Source of the DNA: Gimesia aquarii
Lineage (GTDB): Bacteria; Planctomycetota; Planctomycetia; Planctomycetales; Planctomycetaceae
Reading direction: 5' to 3'
NCBI RefSeq assembly: GCF_007748195.1
Contig: NZ_CP037920.1
Location: forward strand, 2,915,501-2,979,500
Length of the DNA: 64,000 nucleotides
The notes beneath the pieces are model-generated. The model was not told the origin of the DNA. It worked only from the letters and a program-made list of their open reading frames with translations, and searched no databases. The position numbers and the translations under genes were made by a program. Shown piece after piece: positions 19,587 to 27,717 of the stretch (position 1 is the stretch's first letter; every line of letters begins with the position of its first letter).

Positions 19587-20615
19587 ATGAGCCCCCCAAC
19601 AGATCCACAAGAATCAGATTCCAAATCAAGTCAATCTAGCGGTGATGCCAACTTAATTCGTCTGCAGAAATTTCTTGCCTCGACAGGATTGGGATCCCGT
19701 CGTCATTGTGAAGAGTATATTGAAACAGGTCGAGTTACTGTCGATGGTGACGAAGTGATTGAGTTAGGCGCGAAGATTGACCCAGAAACACAGGTGATCT
19801 GTGTAGATGGAGAGCGGGTTCGCCTTCAACCGAAACGCTATTACCTGATAAATAAACCGTCAGGCTTTCTTTGTACAAACAATGATCCTGCGGGAAGAAG
19901 AAGAGTCATCGACCTTTTTCCGAAGGAGAATCAACGATTATTTACAGTGGGACGCTTGGATGAAAATAGCGAAGGTCTAATCCTTGTGACAAATGATGGA
20001 GAGATGGCTGAGAGATTGGCGCATCCTCGCTATCGGGTTCCTCGCACTTATCAGGTTCAGGTTGTAGGAAACCCTCCACGTGAAAAGTTGAATGAATTAC
20101 GCAAAGGGATTCGTTTCAAAGAAGGAGTCTTTCGGGTTGCCGGCTTGAAACCCTTGCGTAAGCAGGGGAAGAGTACTTTTCTCGAATTAACTCTGCACGA
20201 AGGTCAGAATCGAGAAATTCGACGTATGATGGCACGGATTGGTCATAAAGTCATTCAATTAGTTCGAGTTCGATTTGGTCCATTGAATCTCGGTAATCTC
20301 AAGTCTGGTGAATTCAGAAGATTGACGGATTGGGAGTTGAAAAAATTACGGGAAATGTTAACAGAAAAACATTCCCCCAACATTCGTCGGCGTAGAGGTC
20401 GTAAAAATGTGATTCCAGGTAAAGGCAAGCCATCACGAATTTCTGCTGAGAAAAAAATTTCAGACAAGAAGCCTACAAATAGAACGCCAGCACATAAAAA
20501 AACAGCAACTCCTAAGCATAAACGTGAGGCTACTGTTTCTCAGCGAGGGACGTCACGCCGAAGAATCATAGGCGATACACAAGGAAAACAATTACGATCG
20601 GGAAGGCATAAATGA
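19587..20615 (+). CDS. rluB: RsuA/RluB-family pseudouridine synthase
   Basis: Modifies a uridine in ribosomal RNA, probably 23S U2605 for the RluB branch. The 342-residue product has an S4 RNA-binding domain (about 24-70, IRLQKFLASTGLGSRRHCEEYI), then the catalytic domain with GRLDENSEGLILVTNDG holding the catalytic Asp, RTYQVQV, and LHEGQNREIRRMMARIGH. A Lys/Arg-rich tail (about 255-342) extends it beyond the usual 250-290 residues and probably adds RNA affinity. Its TGA overlaps the pyrK ATG by 4 bp (ATGA at 20612), so the two are translationally coupled. RluB versus RsuA or RluE is not certain. Confidence 0.85.
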   Translation: MSPPTDPQESDSKSSQSSGDANLIRLQKFLASTGLGSRRHCEEYIETGRVTVDGDEVIELGAKIDPETQVICVDGERVRLQPKRYYLINKPSGFLCTNNDPAGRRRVIDLFPKENQRLFTVGRLDENSEGLILVTNDGEMAERLAHPRYRVPRTYQVQVVGNPPREKLNELRKGIRFKEGVFRVAGLKPLRKQGKSTFLELTLHEGQNREIRRMMARIGHKVIQLVRVRFGPLNLGNLKSGEFRRLTDWELKKLREMLTEKHSPNIRRRRGRKNVIPGKGKPSRISAEKKISDKKPTNRTPAHKKTATPKHKREATVSQRGTSRRRIIGDTQGKQLRSGRHK

Positions 20616-21484
20616 CAGCGATTTCGCAATTCGGTACTTGTAATCCACCAGAATATCTCTCTGCTACAGTGGTCGAACAGGAACAAATGGCGCAATCCAC
20701 ATATCGTATTCGGCTTGATTGTCCCCAACTTGCTAAAGCAATTCTACCGGGACAGTTTTTTATGGTGCGGGAGCCAGGAGTCAATGATCCCTTATTGGGG
20801 CGTCCGTTTGCGCTTTATGACACTTATTTAAGCGAAACAGGACAGCCACTCGGTGTAGATTTTGGTTATGTTATTGTTGGAAAATTAACAACACGGATGA
20901 CTCACTGGCAACCAGGAGATCAGGTTGAACTTTGGGGGCCTCTTGGGAACGGCTTTCCCCGGCCAGGAGTTGGTGCATTGACGATGGTGGCAGGTGGCAT
21001 TGGACAAACTCCTTTCCTGGCTGCAGCAAGAGAGGCACTTGCTCAAAGAGAATATGGAGAGAGACAGCGTACTCTCGATGAGTTTCCTGAGAAGGTCAGT
21101 TTGCTTTACGGAGCACGTTCGAAGGATTACCTTGCCGGCCTAGATGATTTTAACTTGAACGGGCTCGATGTCGAAGTTGCTACTGATGATGGTTCATTTG
21201 GACATCATGGTTATGTAACAGAACTATTACAGCAACAGATCAAAGGGCCAACTCCGCCTGCTACAATCTTTTGTTGTGGTCCAGAACCGATGATGGAAGC
21301 GGTAAGCCAGATTGCAATTGAGTCTAATATTTCTTGTTGGCTTTCACTGGAAACTCCAATGGCTTGTGGTTTTGGGGCTTGTTTCAGTTGTGTTGCGAAA
21401 GTACGGATCAGCGATAATGAATGGGACTACCGAAGAACTTGTGTGGAAGGTCCTGTTTTTAAAGCGGAAGATCTTATTTTTTAG
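20612..21484 (+). CDS. pyrK: Dihydroorotate dehydrogenase electron-transfer subunit
   Basis: PyrK carries FAD and a 2Fe-2S cluster and passes electrons from PyrD type 1B to NAD. The 290 residues have an FAD-binding barrel (about 15-110) with RPFALYD, an NAD-binding half with VAGGIGQTPFLAAA and CCGPEPMMEA, and a C-terminal cluster motif CGFGACFSCVAK with a fourth Cys in RRTCVEGPVF, giving the CX4CX2CXnC spacing of PyrK. The ATG lies inside the rluB stop. pyrD is not adjacent, which is unusual, as pyrK and pyrD usually sit together. A related ferredoxin-reductase-like subunit is the alternative. Confidence 0.85.
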   Translation: MTAISQFGTCNPPEYLSATVVEQEQMAQSTYRIRLDCPQLAKAILPGQFFMVREPGVNDPLLGRPFALYDTYLSETGQPLGVDFGYVIVGKLTTRMTHWQPGDQVELWGPLGNGFPRPGVGALTMVAGGIGQTPFLAAAREALAQREYGERQRTLDEFPEKVSLLYGARSKDYLAGLDDFNLNGLDVEVATDDGSFGHHGYVTELLQQQIKGPTPPATIFCCGPEPMMEAVSQIAIESNISCWLSLETPMACGFGACFSCVAKVRISDNEWDYRRTCVEGPVFKAEDLIF

Positions 21485-21592
21485 AGATCACGATCACCTT
21501 TAAGTATTATGTAAAGCTAGTGCATGCAACATCTTCGTATTGACAATTTTGATTGAGAACCTCTATAGTCTTGGCAAAATGCAGGTCTGGAT

Positions 21593-22627
21593 ATGAGCGT
21601 TAAACATGATAAGATCAATCAGTGCGGATTCTCTTCTTCTGTAGGAGAAGAAGTAGATAGACAGTTGAGATTCCAGGAATCTGCTGATCTTGATTTGTCT
21701 GACAGAGGCTTTCAAGAGACTCAACCATCGTCACAACAGCCATACATTCCTTCTCAGTTAAAATTACTGTTCGTTTGCGACAAGAGGCCAATTTGGGTTG
21801 GATTAGCTTTAGAGCTTGATGAAATCGGATGCTCAGAACCTCGCTTTGATTGGGTATCAACCTCTGAAGAGACACTCTCACTCCTGCGAAATGACAGTTA
21901 TGACTGTTTGCTGATAGGAGTTTTTGCTGAAAACAAAACAAAACAATTGGAGCTTTTAAAAGCAATTCGGGGGAGTAGTTGTCACGCTCCTGTCGTAATA
22001 GTTCTCTCAGTTCCTGACGATCAGGTCACTTCGGCCGCTTTTGAATATCATGCCGAAGTCTTAGTCTCGGCTGCGATGTGGGAATCTTCGCTAGTGCTGG
22101 GATCGATAAAACGTTCGGTGATGGTAGAGCAACTTCGAGAAGACAATCATCGACTGATGGTGGAAAATCATCGCAGATTGGTAAGGGAGCGTGATGAAGC
22201 AGAACGACTCCTGAAGCAGCAACGGTCGATGGTTGGAGAGTTGCAAACACTTGTCTATCTGGATGAAGATGATACAACTGAGACTAACTTGCTTTTAGAG
22301 AAAGGCCATAATAATTATGATTCCAAGCGGGTTTCCGGGATTTTCCAAATCCCTCATGAAGTACAAGACTATTACCATGAATTATTAAGGACTTATGTCA
22401 TCATGGGTTCAGGAAGTTTGAAAGACGAGATTTTACAAATTTCCGATTTGTTGGCTAATGCTAATTTAACCCCCCGAAAAGTTCTTGAATTCCATCTCGA
22501 GTGCGTGGAACTGATTGTAAAAGGACTTGGTAACCGAAGTTCGAGGCATGTAATGGCTCGTGCAGATCTACTTGCCCTTGAGATGATGGTTCATTTGGGA
22601 GAGTGTTATCAAAAAAAGTCCGTCTGA
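21593..22627 (+). CDS. Pseudo-receiver protein with C-terminal KaiA/RsbU-like helical domain
   Basis: 344 residues in three parts. Residues 56-178 follow a CheY-like pattern (LKLLFVCD strand 1, YDCLLIGV strand 3, APVVIVLSV strand 4), but the position of the phosphoacceptor Asp is Gly109, so it cannot be phosphorylated as usual. Residues 178-217 are a charged coiled coil. Residues 254-343 (VQDYYHELLRTYV, then LTPRKVLEFHLECVELIVKGLG, then ADLLALEMMVHLGECYQKKS) match the four-helix pattern shared by the C-terminal domain of cyanobacterial KaiA and the N-terminal domain of Bacillus RsbU. KaiA itself is a pseudo-receiver plus this helical domain. No kaiB, kaiC or rsbT is in the window. The partner may be a KaiC-, RsbT- or histidine-kinase-like protein elsewhere; this is inference. 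Residues 1-50 are polar and disordered-looking. Confidence 0.65.
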   Translation: MSVKHDKINQCGFSSSVGEEVDRQLRFQESADLDLSDRGFQETQPSSQQPYIPSQLKLLFVCDKRPIWVGLALELDEIGCSEPRFDWVSTSEETLSLLRNDSYDCLLIGVFAENKTKQLELLKAIRGSSCHAPVVIVLSVPDDQVTSAAFEYHAEVLVSAAMWESSLVLGSIKRSVMVEQLREDNHRLMVENHRRLVRERDEAERLLKQQRSMVGELQTLVYLDEDDTTETNLLLEKGHNNYDSKRVSGIFQIPHEVQDYYHELLRTYVIMGSGSLKDEILQISDLLANANLTPRKVLEFHLECVELIVKGLGNRSSRHVMARADLLALEMMVHLGECYQKKSV

Positions 22628-22919
22628 AAATTATAAACATCTAATCTGTAATAGTTTACAGGATTGATCGCTTATTTATTTGGAGTCAGCAAAAGGTACT
22701 ATAATTCACTCATTCTACAACGTATAATAAACCCAAAAGTCGTGTGCTTTTTGATCATTTTTAAAATCTGTAGCAAATGGGGCTACGATTTCAAGTTTAT
22801 GTAATCAGCGCTCGTACCAAACATATTGAGTTTTTACGATTATCGAATGGTGTGGTTTTCTTTCAAAACTCGATTTGATTGTTATACATAAATATCGAAT
22901 ATGCGCGGGAATTTTGAGG

Positions 22920-24664
22920 ATGAACTCAAAACAAGAAACTTTTCCACCATTGGACCAGAATACAATCGTTCCTGCAATTCCCATGGAATTCAATTCTCAG
23001 GAACGAATAAAAGAAGCGGGCAAGTTCTGCCCTCATGCAGGAGTGGTTTCTCGTGCCTCAGGAATGTTCCAAGAGCAGGGACGAGTGCTTTTGCTCAACC
23101 GTTTGCGCATGGCTTCACTCATTCTCGCACTCGCAACGGCAGCATTTTTAATTCGAGGAATCGTACTCAAAGAATATCTCGAAGTACATGGGCAAGAGAT
23201 GCTGATTCTGGAATCGATACTGACCGGAATTTTGCTGGCAGTCTCTGGTCTACTTTGGATCAAGCCTTGTTTATGTCTTTGGAGATTGAGGATTTGTGAA
23301 GCGATTACATTTGGAGCACCTGCATTATTTTTCATCTGGTTCCAATTTAGTGAGCTTTGTGCCTGCGATCCTGTCCTGATTGGTAAAGTGGCTTATGCAT
23401 TTCCTCTAAAAACCGTTATACCTTGGATGGTCCTGATTTATACCTACGGGTTTTTTATTCCAAATTCACTCCGTGGAGTCACGACCGTAGTGAGTCTCGT
23501 GGAGTCACGACCGTAGTGAGTCTGATGGTGATCAGCCCGATTGTGGGCGCCTTCATGACAGGGATGAAAGTGCCTGCAGTTTCTGAAGTACTCTACACCG
23601 GTGGTTTATCTGAGATGATCATTTTACTCTCAATCGCTGCGAGTACAGCCATTTATGGCTCTTACCGAGTGGGAAGCCTGAGGCGCGAAGCCTTCGACGC
23701 AAAAGGAGTTGGCATGTACACTTTGCGTAAGCAGATTGGTACGGGAGGCATGGGCGAAGTTTATTTGGCAGAACATAGACTTCTCAAGCGTCCATGTGCT
23801 ATTAAATTGATCCGACGGGATAAAGTAGACGATGAGAATATCCTGTTGCGTTTTGAGAGTGAAGTTCAGGCAACCGCTGGTTTAACACATCCGAATACGA
23901 TTGAAATTTACGACTATGGACACACGGAAGAAGGCACCTTTTATTATGCTATGGAGTTTCTGCCCGGACTCAATTTACAAGAGATCGTAGAACGTTTCGG
24001 AGAACTTCCTCCTGAAAGAGTTGTCTATCTGTTAAGACAGGTTTGCTCCGCACTAGCTGAAGCACATCATAAAGGTTTGATTCATCGGGATATCAAACCG
24101 GGAAATATTTTTTCTGCCGAACGTGGTGGTTTGTATGATGTTGCTAAGCTACTTGACTTTGGTTTGGTCAAGGACAACCGTCCTGAGAAAAACTCACTCG
24201 AGTTGACAATGGAAGGTGCTGTTGTCGGTTCCCCCCTTTACACGAGTCCAGAAGTTGTCACCGGTGATGGGGAGCCCGATTTCCGATCAGACATTTATTC
24301 CTTAGGGGCGACCGCCTATTACTTGTTGACAGGGAAACCAGTATTTGAAGGGGAGAGCGCCCTGAAAGTTGTGTTTGCACATGCTAGTCAGGCTGTAAAA
24401 CCTTTGACAGAAATCAATCCAAAAATTTGTAAGGAACTGGAAGCGATTATTCTAAAATGCTTGGAGAAGAAGCCCGAGGATCGCTATCAGAAAGCAGAAG
24501 AATTGAGTGATGCACTCAAGGAACTCAAACTCAAAGAATGGACTCAGGAAGAAGCTGCGGAGTGGTGGTCAGATGCGGAACAATTCGTTCAGCATGAGCC
24601 TGATCCGGAATATGCGTCTGAAGATCACTTAAAGGCGACAACAATTTTGCCTGTCAATGCGTAA
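22920..24664 (+). pseudogene. Membrane Ser/Thr protein kinase, frame split by a 26-bp tandem duplication
   Basis: Two overlapping frames make one Hanks-type kinase. The first (ATG 22920, stop 23514-23516) encodes four membrane helices ending YTYGFFIPNS. The second continues with MVISPIVGAFMTGM, one more helix (MIILLSIAASTAIYGS) and a full kinase domain: GTGGMGEVY loop, CAIKLI lysine, HRDIKPGN catalytic loop, DFGLVKD, GSPLYTSPEV, DIYSLGATAYYLLTG. The 26-bp segment 23472-23497 is repeated exactly at 23498-23523. Removing one copy joins the frames into a 572-residue protein, so the duplication is the cause of the break. The kinase half could restart at ATG 23525, 8 bases past the stop, giving a two-helix membrane kinase. 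It could be a dead gene, a phase-variable gene or an assembly error. It lies about 290 bp after the KaiA/RsbU-like gene. Confidence 0.85.
23472..23523 (+). repeat. Perfect 26-bp tandem duplication
   Basis: Copy 1 is 23472-23497 and copy 2 is 23498-23523, identical and adjacent. Each begins CGTGGAGTCACGACCGTAGT. One copy encodes RGVTTVVSL in the kinase frame; two copies shift it by 26 bp and bring in a TAG. An ACTCC/GGAGT inverted repeat sits at the left edge and could favour slippage. Confidence 0.95.
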
Positions 24665-24689
24665 CCGTAATCAGATGATTGACGGGATT

Positions 24690-24971
24690 TTATTTCTTTT
24701 GATGCTGCCAGTTTAAGCGATCTTTTGTGAGAAAACCCTGTCTAATAGCACAGTCTAAACAGTACATCTCATGTCCATTCGTGACATAGATTTCTCCGTG
24801 CATTAAAAGATGGAAATGATCCTCTCCCGGAAATTTTGAAAAGCAATACTCTTTCGATGTAGATGTTTTTACCGAAACCTCAATATTTTCCGCATCGTTT
24901 ATGGGGACATACAGCCGCGCATCTTTTTCTGTAGAAGTAGTTTGCTCGTCGATGTGATGATCATTGGCCAT
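24690..24971 (-). CDS. Small hypothetical protein with CX2C motif
   Basis: 93 residues, no recognised family. The first 18 are polar and acidic; the rest alternates strand-like segments (ARLYVPIN, IEVSVKTST, HFHLLMHGEIYVT) and ends with MYCLDCAIRQGF, a CX2C that could bind metal. No signal or membrane segment, so it should be cytosolic. It starts 12 bp after the stop of the Ldh-family gene on the same strand and is probably in the same transcript. It is convergent with the kinase. Confidence 0.5.
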   Translation of the reverse strand: MANDHHIDEQTTSTEKDARLYVPINDAENIEVSVKTSTSKEYCFSKFPGEDHFHLLMHGEIYVTNGHEMYCLDCAIRQGFLTKDRLNWQHQKK

Positions 24972-24983
24972 TAGTATCAGACA

Positions 24984-26045
24984 CTATTCTTCTACTTTTG
25001 GGACTTCAACCCCTAAGTCCTCGGCAAGTTGGATTAACGCTTCCCAGTTTCCACGATCCAGTGAAATCCCTTTTTCCTTACGGACAGTAGCAGTTTTCTT
25101 TTCTGGATCACCGGGAAGGAAGATTTCATTAATACCCTCTTTCATTGGAACATTTCTGACATACTTTTCCAGATTGGTGATCTCATTCAGCAAATGGCTT
25201 TGCCCACCTAAATGCTTGGGATCGATGACGATGATAAAAACACAGTTTCCCTGAGGTGGGGGGGGATCTGGGAAAGCACACTGCCCTCCTGAGAGTGCTC
25301 CACAAAGCATTTCCACCATGAAGGAAAGCCCAAAGCCTTTGTAAGCCTGATCACCTCCCATCGGCAGAATGGTACCTGGAGGATCTCCATAAAGTTGATT
25401 GGGATCTGTTGTGGGATTTCCATCTGGATCTAAAATCAAACCGGGAGGGACTTGTTCACCGGCGATTTTTTTGATGCGAACTTTTCCTTCTGCAGTAGCA
25501 GAAGTACCAAAGTCGAGTACGAAGGGACCTTCAATCCCTCCAGGCATTCCAATGCAGATGGGATTTGTCCCGAGACGAGGTCGTTTGCCTCCTACTGGTG
25601 CGACGCGTGGGGCGGAGCCATGAGTGTTAGCACAAATAATGGATGCCATCCCCTGAGCAGCAGCCATTTCCGCATATTCTCCAAGCCTACCGATATGTGA
25701 CGCACGTTTAAGTGTTCCACAAGCAACTCCCAAGCTGGATGCTTTTTCTATCAGACGGTTCATCATGTCATGCATTACCGTTTGACCGAATCCCCAGCAA
25801 CCATCACCTGCGATAGCCGCGGGGGTCTCATTTAGAATTTGCAGCTTCTCACCTGCTTTAAGAATGCCTTCTTTTACACGTCCGAGATAAAAGGGCAAAC
25901 GCATCACTCCATGAGAATCATGACCGAGTAAATTAGCGTCGACCAAACTTTTTGAAACAATACGTGCTTCTTCGTCATTCGCTCCTCCTTTTAGCAGAAG
26001 CGATTCGACAAAGTTTTGTAGCGACTCAGACGAGATTGAAGGCAC
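24984..26045 (-). CDS. Malate/L-lactate dehydrogenase-family (Ldh) oxidoreductase
   Basis: NAD(P)-dependent 2-hydroxyacid or ureidoglycolate-type dehydrogenase with the Ldh_2 fold (not the Rossmann MDH/LDH type). The 353 residues contain the family motifs: ANLLGHDSHGVMRLPFYLGR (catalytic His region), GFGQTVMHDMMNRLIEKA, SHIGRLGEYAEMAA, NPICIGMPG, FVLDFGTSATAEGKV and KGFGLSFMVEMLCGALSGG. The start is GTG, with GAGG about 10 bases before it. Substrate is not predictable: family members act on malate, sulfolactate, ureidoglycolate, 2,3-diketogulonate or delta-piperideine carboxylate. In a sulfatase-rich genome sulfolactate is tempting but unsupported. Confidence 0.88.
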   Translation of the reverse strand: MPSISSESLQNFVESLLLKGGANDEEARIVSKSLVDANLLGHDSHGVMRLPFYLGRVKEGILKAGEKLQILNETPAAIAGDGCWGFGQTVMHDMMNRLIEKASSLGVACGTLKRASHIGRLGEYAEMAAAQGMASIICANTHGSAPRVAPVGGKRPRLGTNPICIGMPGGIEGPFVLDFGTSATAEGKVRIKKIAGEQVPPGLILDPDGNPTTDPNQLYGDPPGTILPMGGDQAYKGFGLSFMVEMLCGALSGGQCAFPDPPPPQGNCVFIIVIDPKHLGGQSHLLNEITNLEKYVRNVPMKEGINEIFLPGDPEKKTATVRKEKGISLDRGNWEALIQLAEDLGVEVPKVEE

Positions 26046-26580
26046 TTCAGAAAATCCTCTATATAAATAGTTTTATTGAACAAATATAAAGCAAAATAGC
26101 TATTTAGTATCTTTATTAAATGCTCATCATACAAACTATTTTATATCCGGTAAATTTACTGGATATCAGGATTTTCCTTGTTGAACAGAAAAAAAGCTTT
26201 TAACGAGAGTTCATTTGGGGGACGACTTTGAGGAATTTTAGCAATCTGGTCCGGTTAGATAAAAAACATGCCGGGAGGGCGGATTCGTTTCAAATTTTGA
26301 TTCTTAAAAAGTAAGGGGCGAGGGAGACTTTCTACAGTGATATTCCTTGAATCAATGGGAAAATCAGAAAAAAGTCTAGGAAGTAACGAATAAATCAAAT
26401 TCATAATCTTCTCAAATAATAACAAAAAGAACGGCATCAGAATTCTTCTCAGAGATGCTTGTTTGGTTGGACGATACTCGAGAGGTCAACCTGTTTCACC
26501 CCCTTTGGGTCTCTTGTTATCAAACATTGGGCTTAATTGAAGAAACAGGTGAACGAAGATTTTAGCGAGAAGGATACTGA
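26046..26580. other. Intergenic region, no gene seen
   Basis: 535 bp between divergent genes, AT-rich near 26060-26160. There is an 8-bp inverted repeat, CCTGTTTC at 26490-26497 and GAAACAGG at 26542-26549, in the likely leader of the 26581 gene; the 44-base spacing makes it weak. No convincing promoter pair, RNA or ORF with a ribosome site. Confidence 0.4.
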
Positions 26581-26889
26581 ATGAGCAGCAGTGTAGAAAA
26601 TATTCAATCACTCAAAGAGCTTAGACAATTCATTCACAAAACACTTTGTGAAAAAGAAAATTTGCTCGAAGAACAGTTTTCGATGTCTGAAATGGCATTG
26701 AGGCGACGAGGTCGAAGCTGTGGGTTGCAATTTTCTATTAATGGTCCTCGAAGTGTCCGCTTAGGAGCAATCTGGGCATCTGACTCCAACATGGTCTACT
26801 TTTATGATGCACGGGGAGAACGTTATGCAAAAGTCCATCTTCCCAATCGGATTTTTGCGATGGAACACGAATCAGAAGAAGCTGCTTAA
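26581..26889 (+). CDS. Small hypothetical cytosolic protein
   Basis: 102 residues, unrecognised. Residues 1-45 look helical and charged (SLKELRQFIHKTLCEKENLLEEQF), 46-102 strand-like (CGLQFSINGPRSVRLGAIWASDSNMVYFYDARGERYAKVHLP). No signal, membrane helix or metal site. AGAAGGA lies 7 bases before the ATG, which supports translation. The helix-then-sheet layout with conserved-looking GERYAKV may be a small ligand- or protein-binding domain, but no function can be given. Convergent with the gene at 26908. Confidence 0.55.
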   Translation: MSSSVENIQSLKELRQFIHKTLCEKENLLEEQFSMSEMALRRRGRSCGLQFSINGPRSVRLGAIWASDSNMVYFYDARGERYAKVHLPNRIFAMEHESEEAA

Positions 26890-26907
26890 CGTCTTTAGCG
26901 TCGTAAA

Positions 26908-27549
26908 CTACTCACTACTTCCTTGATGAGCATTCAATTTCTCCAATCTTTCTTTGGCTTTCACATTGCCATATTTTGCAGCCATGCGGTAGTGCAGCTT
27001 CGCGACGTTTGATGTCGCGTGCTTTCTTTCCGCTTTTTGACCTAACTCAAAAAAACGTTCTGCTTTGGATTGAGTTATCTGATTGAAATGTGAAGAAGAT
27101 TTTCGACTCTTACCGGATGAACTTGTGAAATGTTTGGAGTCAGCTGGTTCTGCATGTTGAGAAAGAAGTTGCTGTTTCCAGTGCGAATGGTTTCTCCGGA
27201 ACCTTTGTCTTGTTCTGCTGACAGCCGAAGGAGCGCTATTTAACAGGAAGCGGTCCATTGCTTCGAAGTCATGAATGTAGACGCCCACACTGCTTGACGA
27301 ACTTTGAAATACTTGACCGTATGAAGATCCACGTTGGAATGGGCCGAACTGTCTTGATCTCATTGCTCCTGAACTTGCCCCTCCCAAGAGAGTACGACCT
27401 CTGTCAGGTATACTGACTGTTGTACCTATTGAGAATTGTTGTACGATGGGTTGTTGGATTCGGATTTCCTGAGCGTGTCCCGGAGAAAGGTGGAACCAAC
27501 CTAAACTAAAGACAAAATTACAGAGAATGAATACTCGTTTCTGTTTCAT
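26908..27549 (-). CDS. Secreted hypothetical protein with one Sel1-like repeat
   Basis: 213 residues. Signal peptide 1-26 (MKQKRVFILCNFVFSLGWF core, PGHA before the cut). Residues 30-150 are Ser/Arg/Gln-rich and low complexity. The end (about 165-205) reads AERFFELGQKAERKHATSNV then KLHYRMAAKYGNVKAKERLEKL, which fits one Sel1-like or TPR-like helical hairpin. Such repeats usually mediate protein contacts. It is divergent from the sulfatase at 27718. Nothing shows a specific partner. Confidence 0.55.
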   Translation of the reverse strand: MKQKRVFILCNFVFSLGWFHLSPGHAQEIRIQQPIVQQFSIGTTVSIPDRGRTLLGGASSGAMRSRQFGPFQRGSSYGQVFQSSSSSVGVYIHDFEAMDRFLLNSAPSAVSRTRQRFRRNHSHWKQQLLSQHAEPADSKHFTSSSGKSRKSSSHFNQITQSKAERFFELGQKAERKHATSNVAKLHYRMAAKYGNVKAKERLEKLNAHQGSSE

Positions 27550-27717
27550 GAAGTCTCATCCTTACTTTGTGAGATCTGTATCTAAAATACTATGTCATTT
27601 GCTTCCCTGATGCAATGAAATAATTAGAAACAATAGTTAAAAATACAGTTGGGAGTTCACCTTGAAGTTTATTCAATCAAACCGAATTGTCTTGCTTTGT
27701 TGAGAAAGAAGCGATTC

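Noticed and set aside
21593..22627. Calling this a complete Kai clock component (kaiA)
   Set aside because: No kaiB or kaiC is in view and RsbU has the same fold, so only the fold-level and architecture-level match is claimed.
26490..26549. 8-bp inverted repeat before the 26581 gene
   Set aside because: Loop of 44 bases and no conserved RNA shape; expected by chance in this length of DNA.
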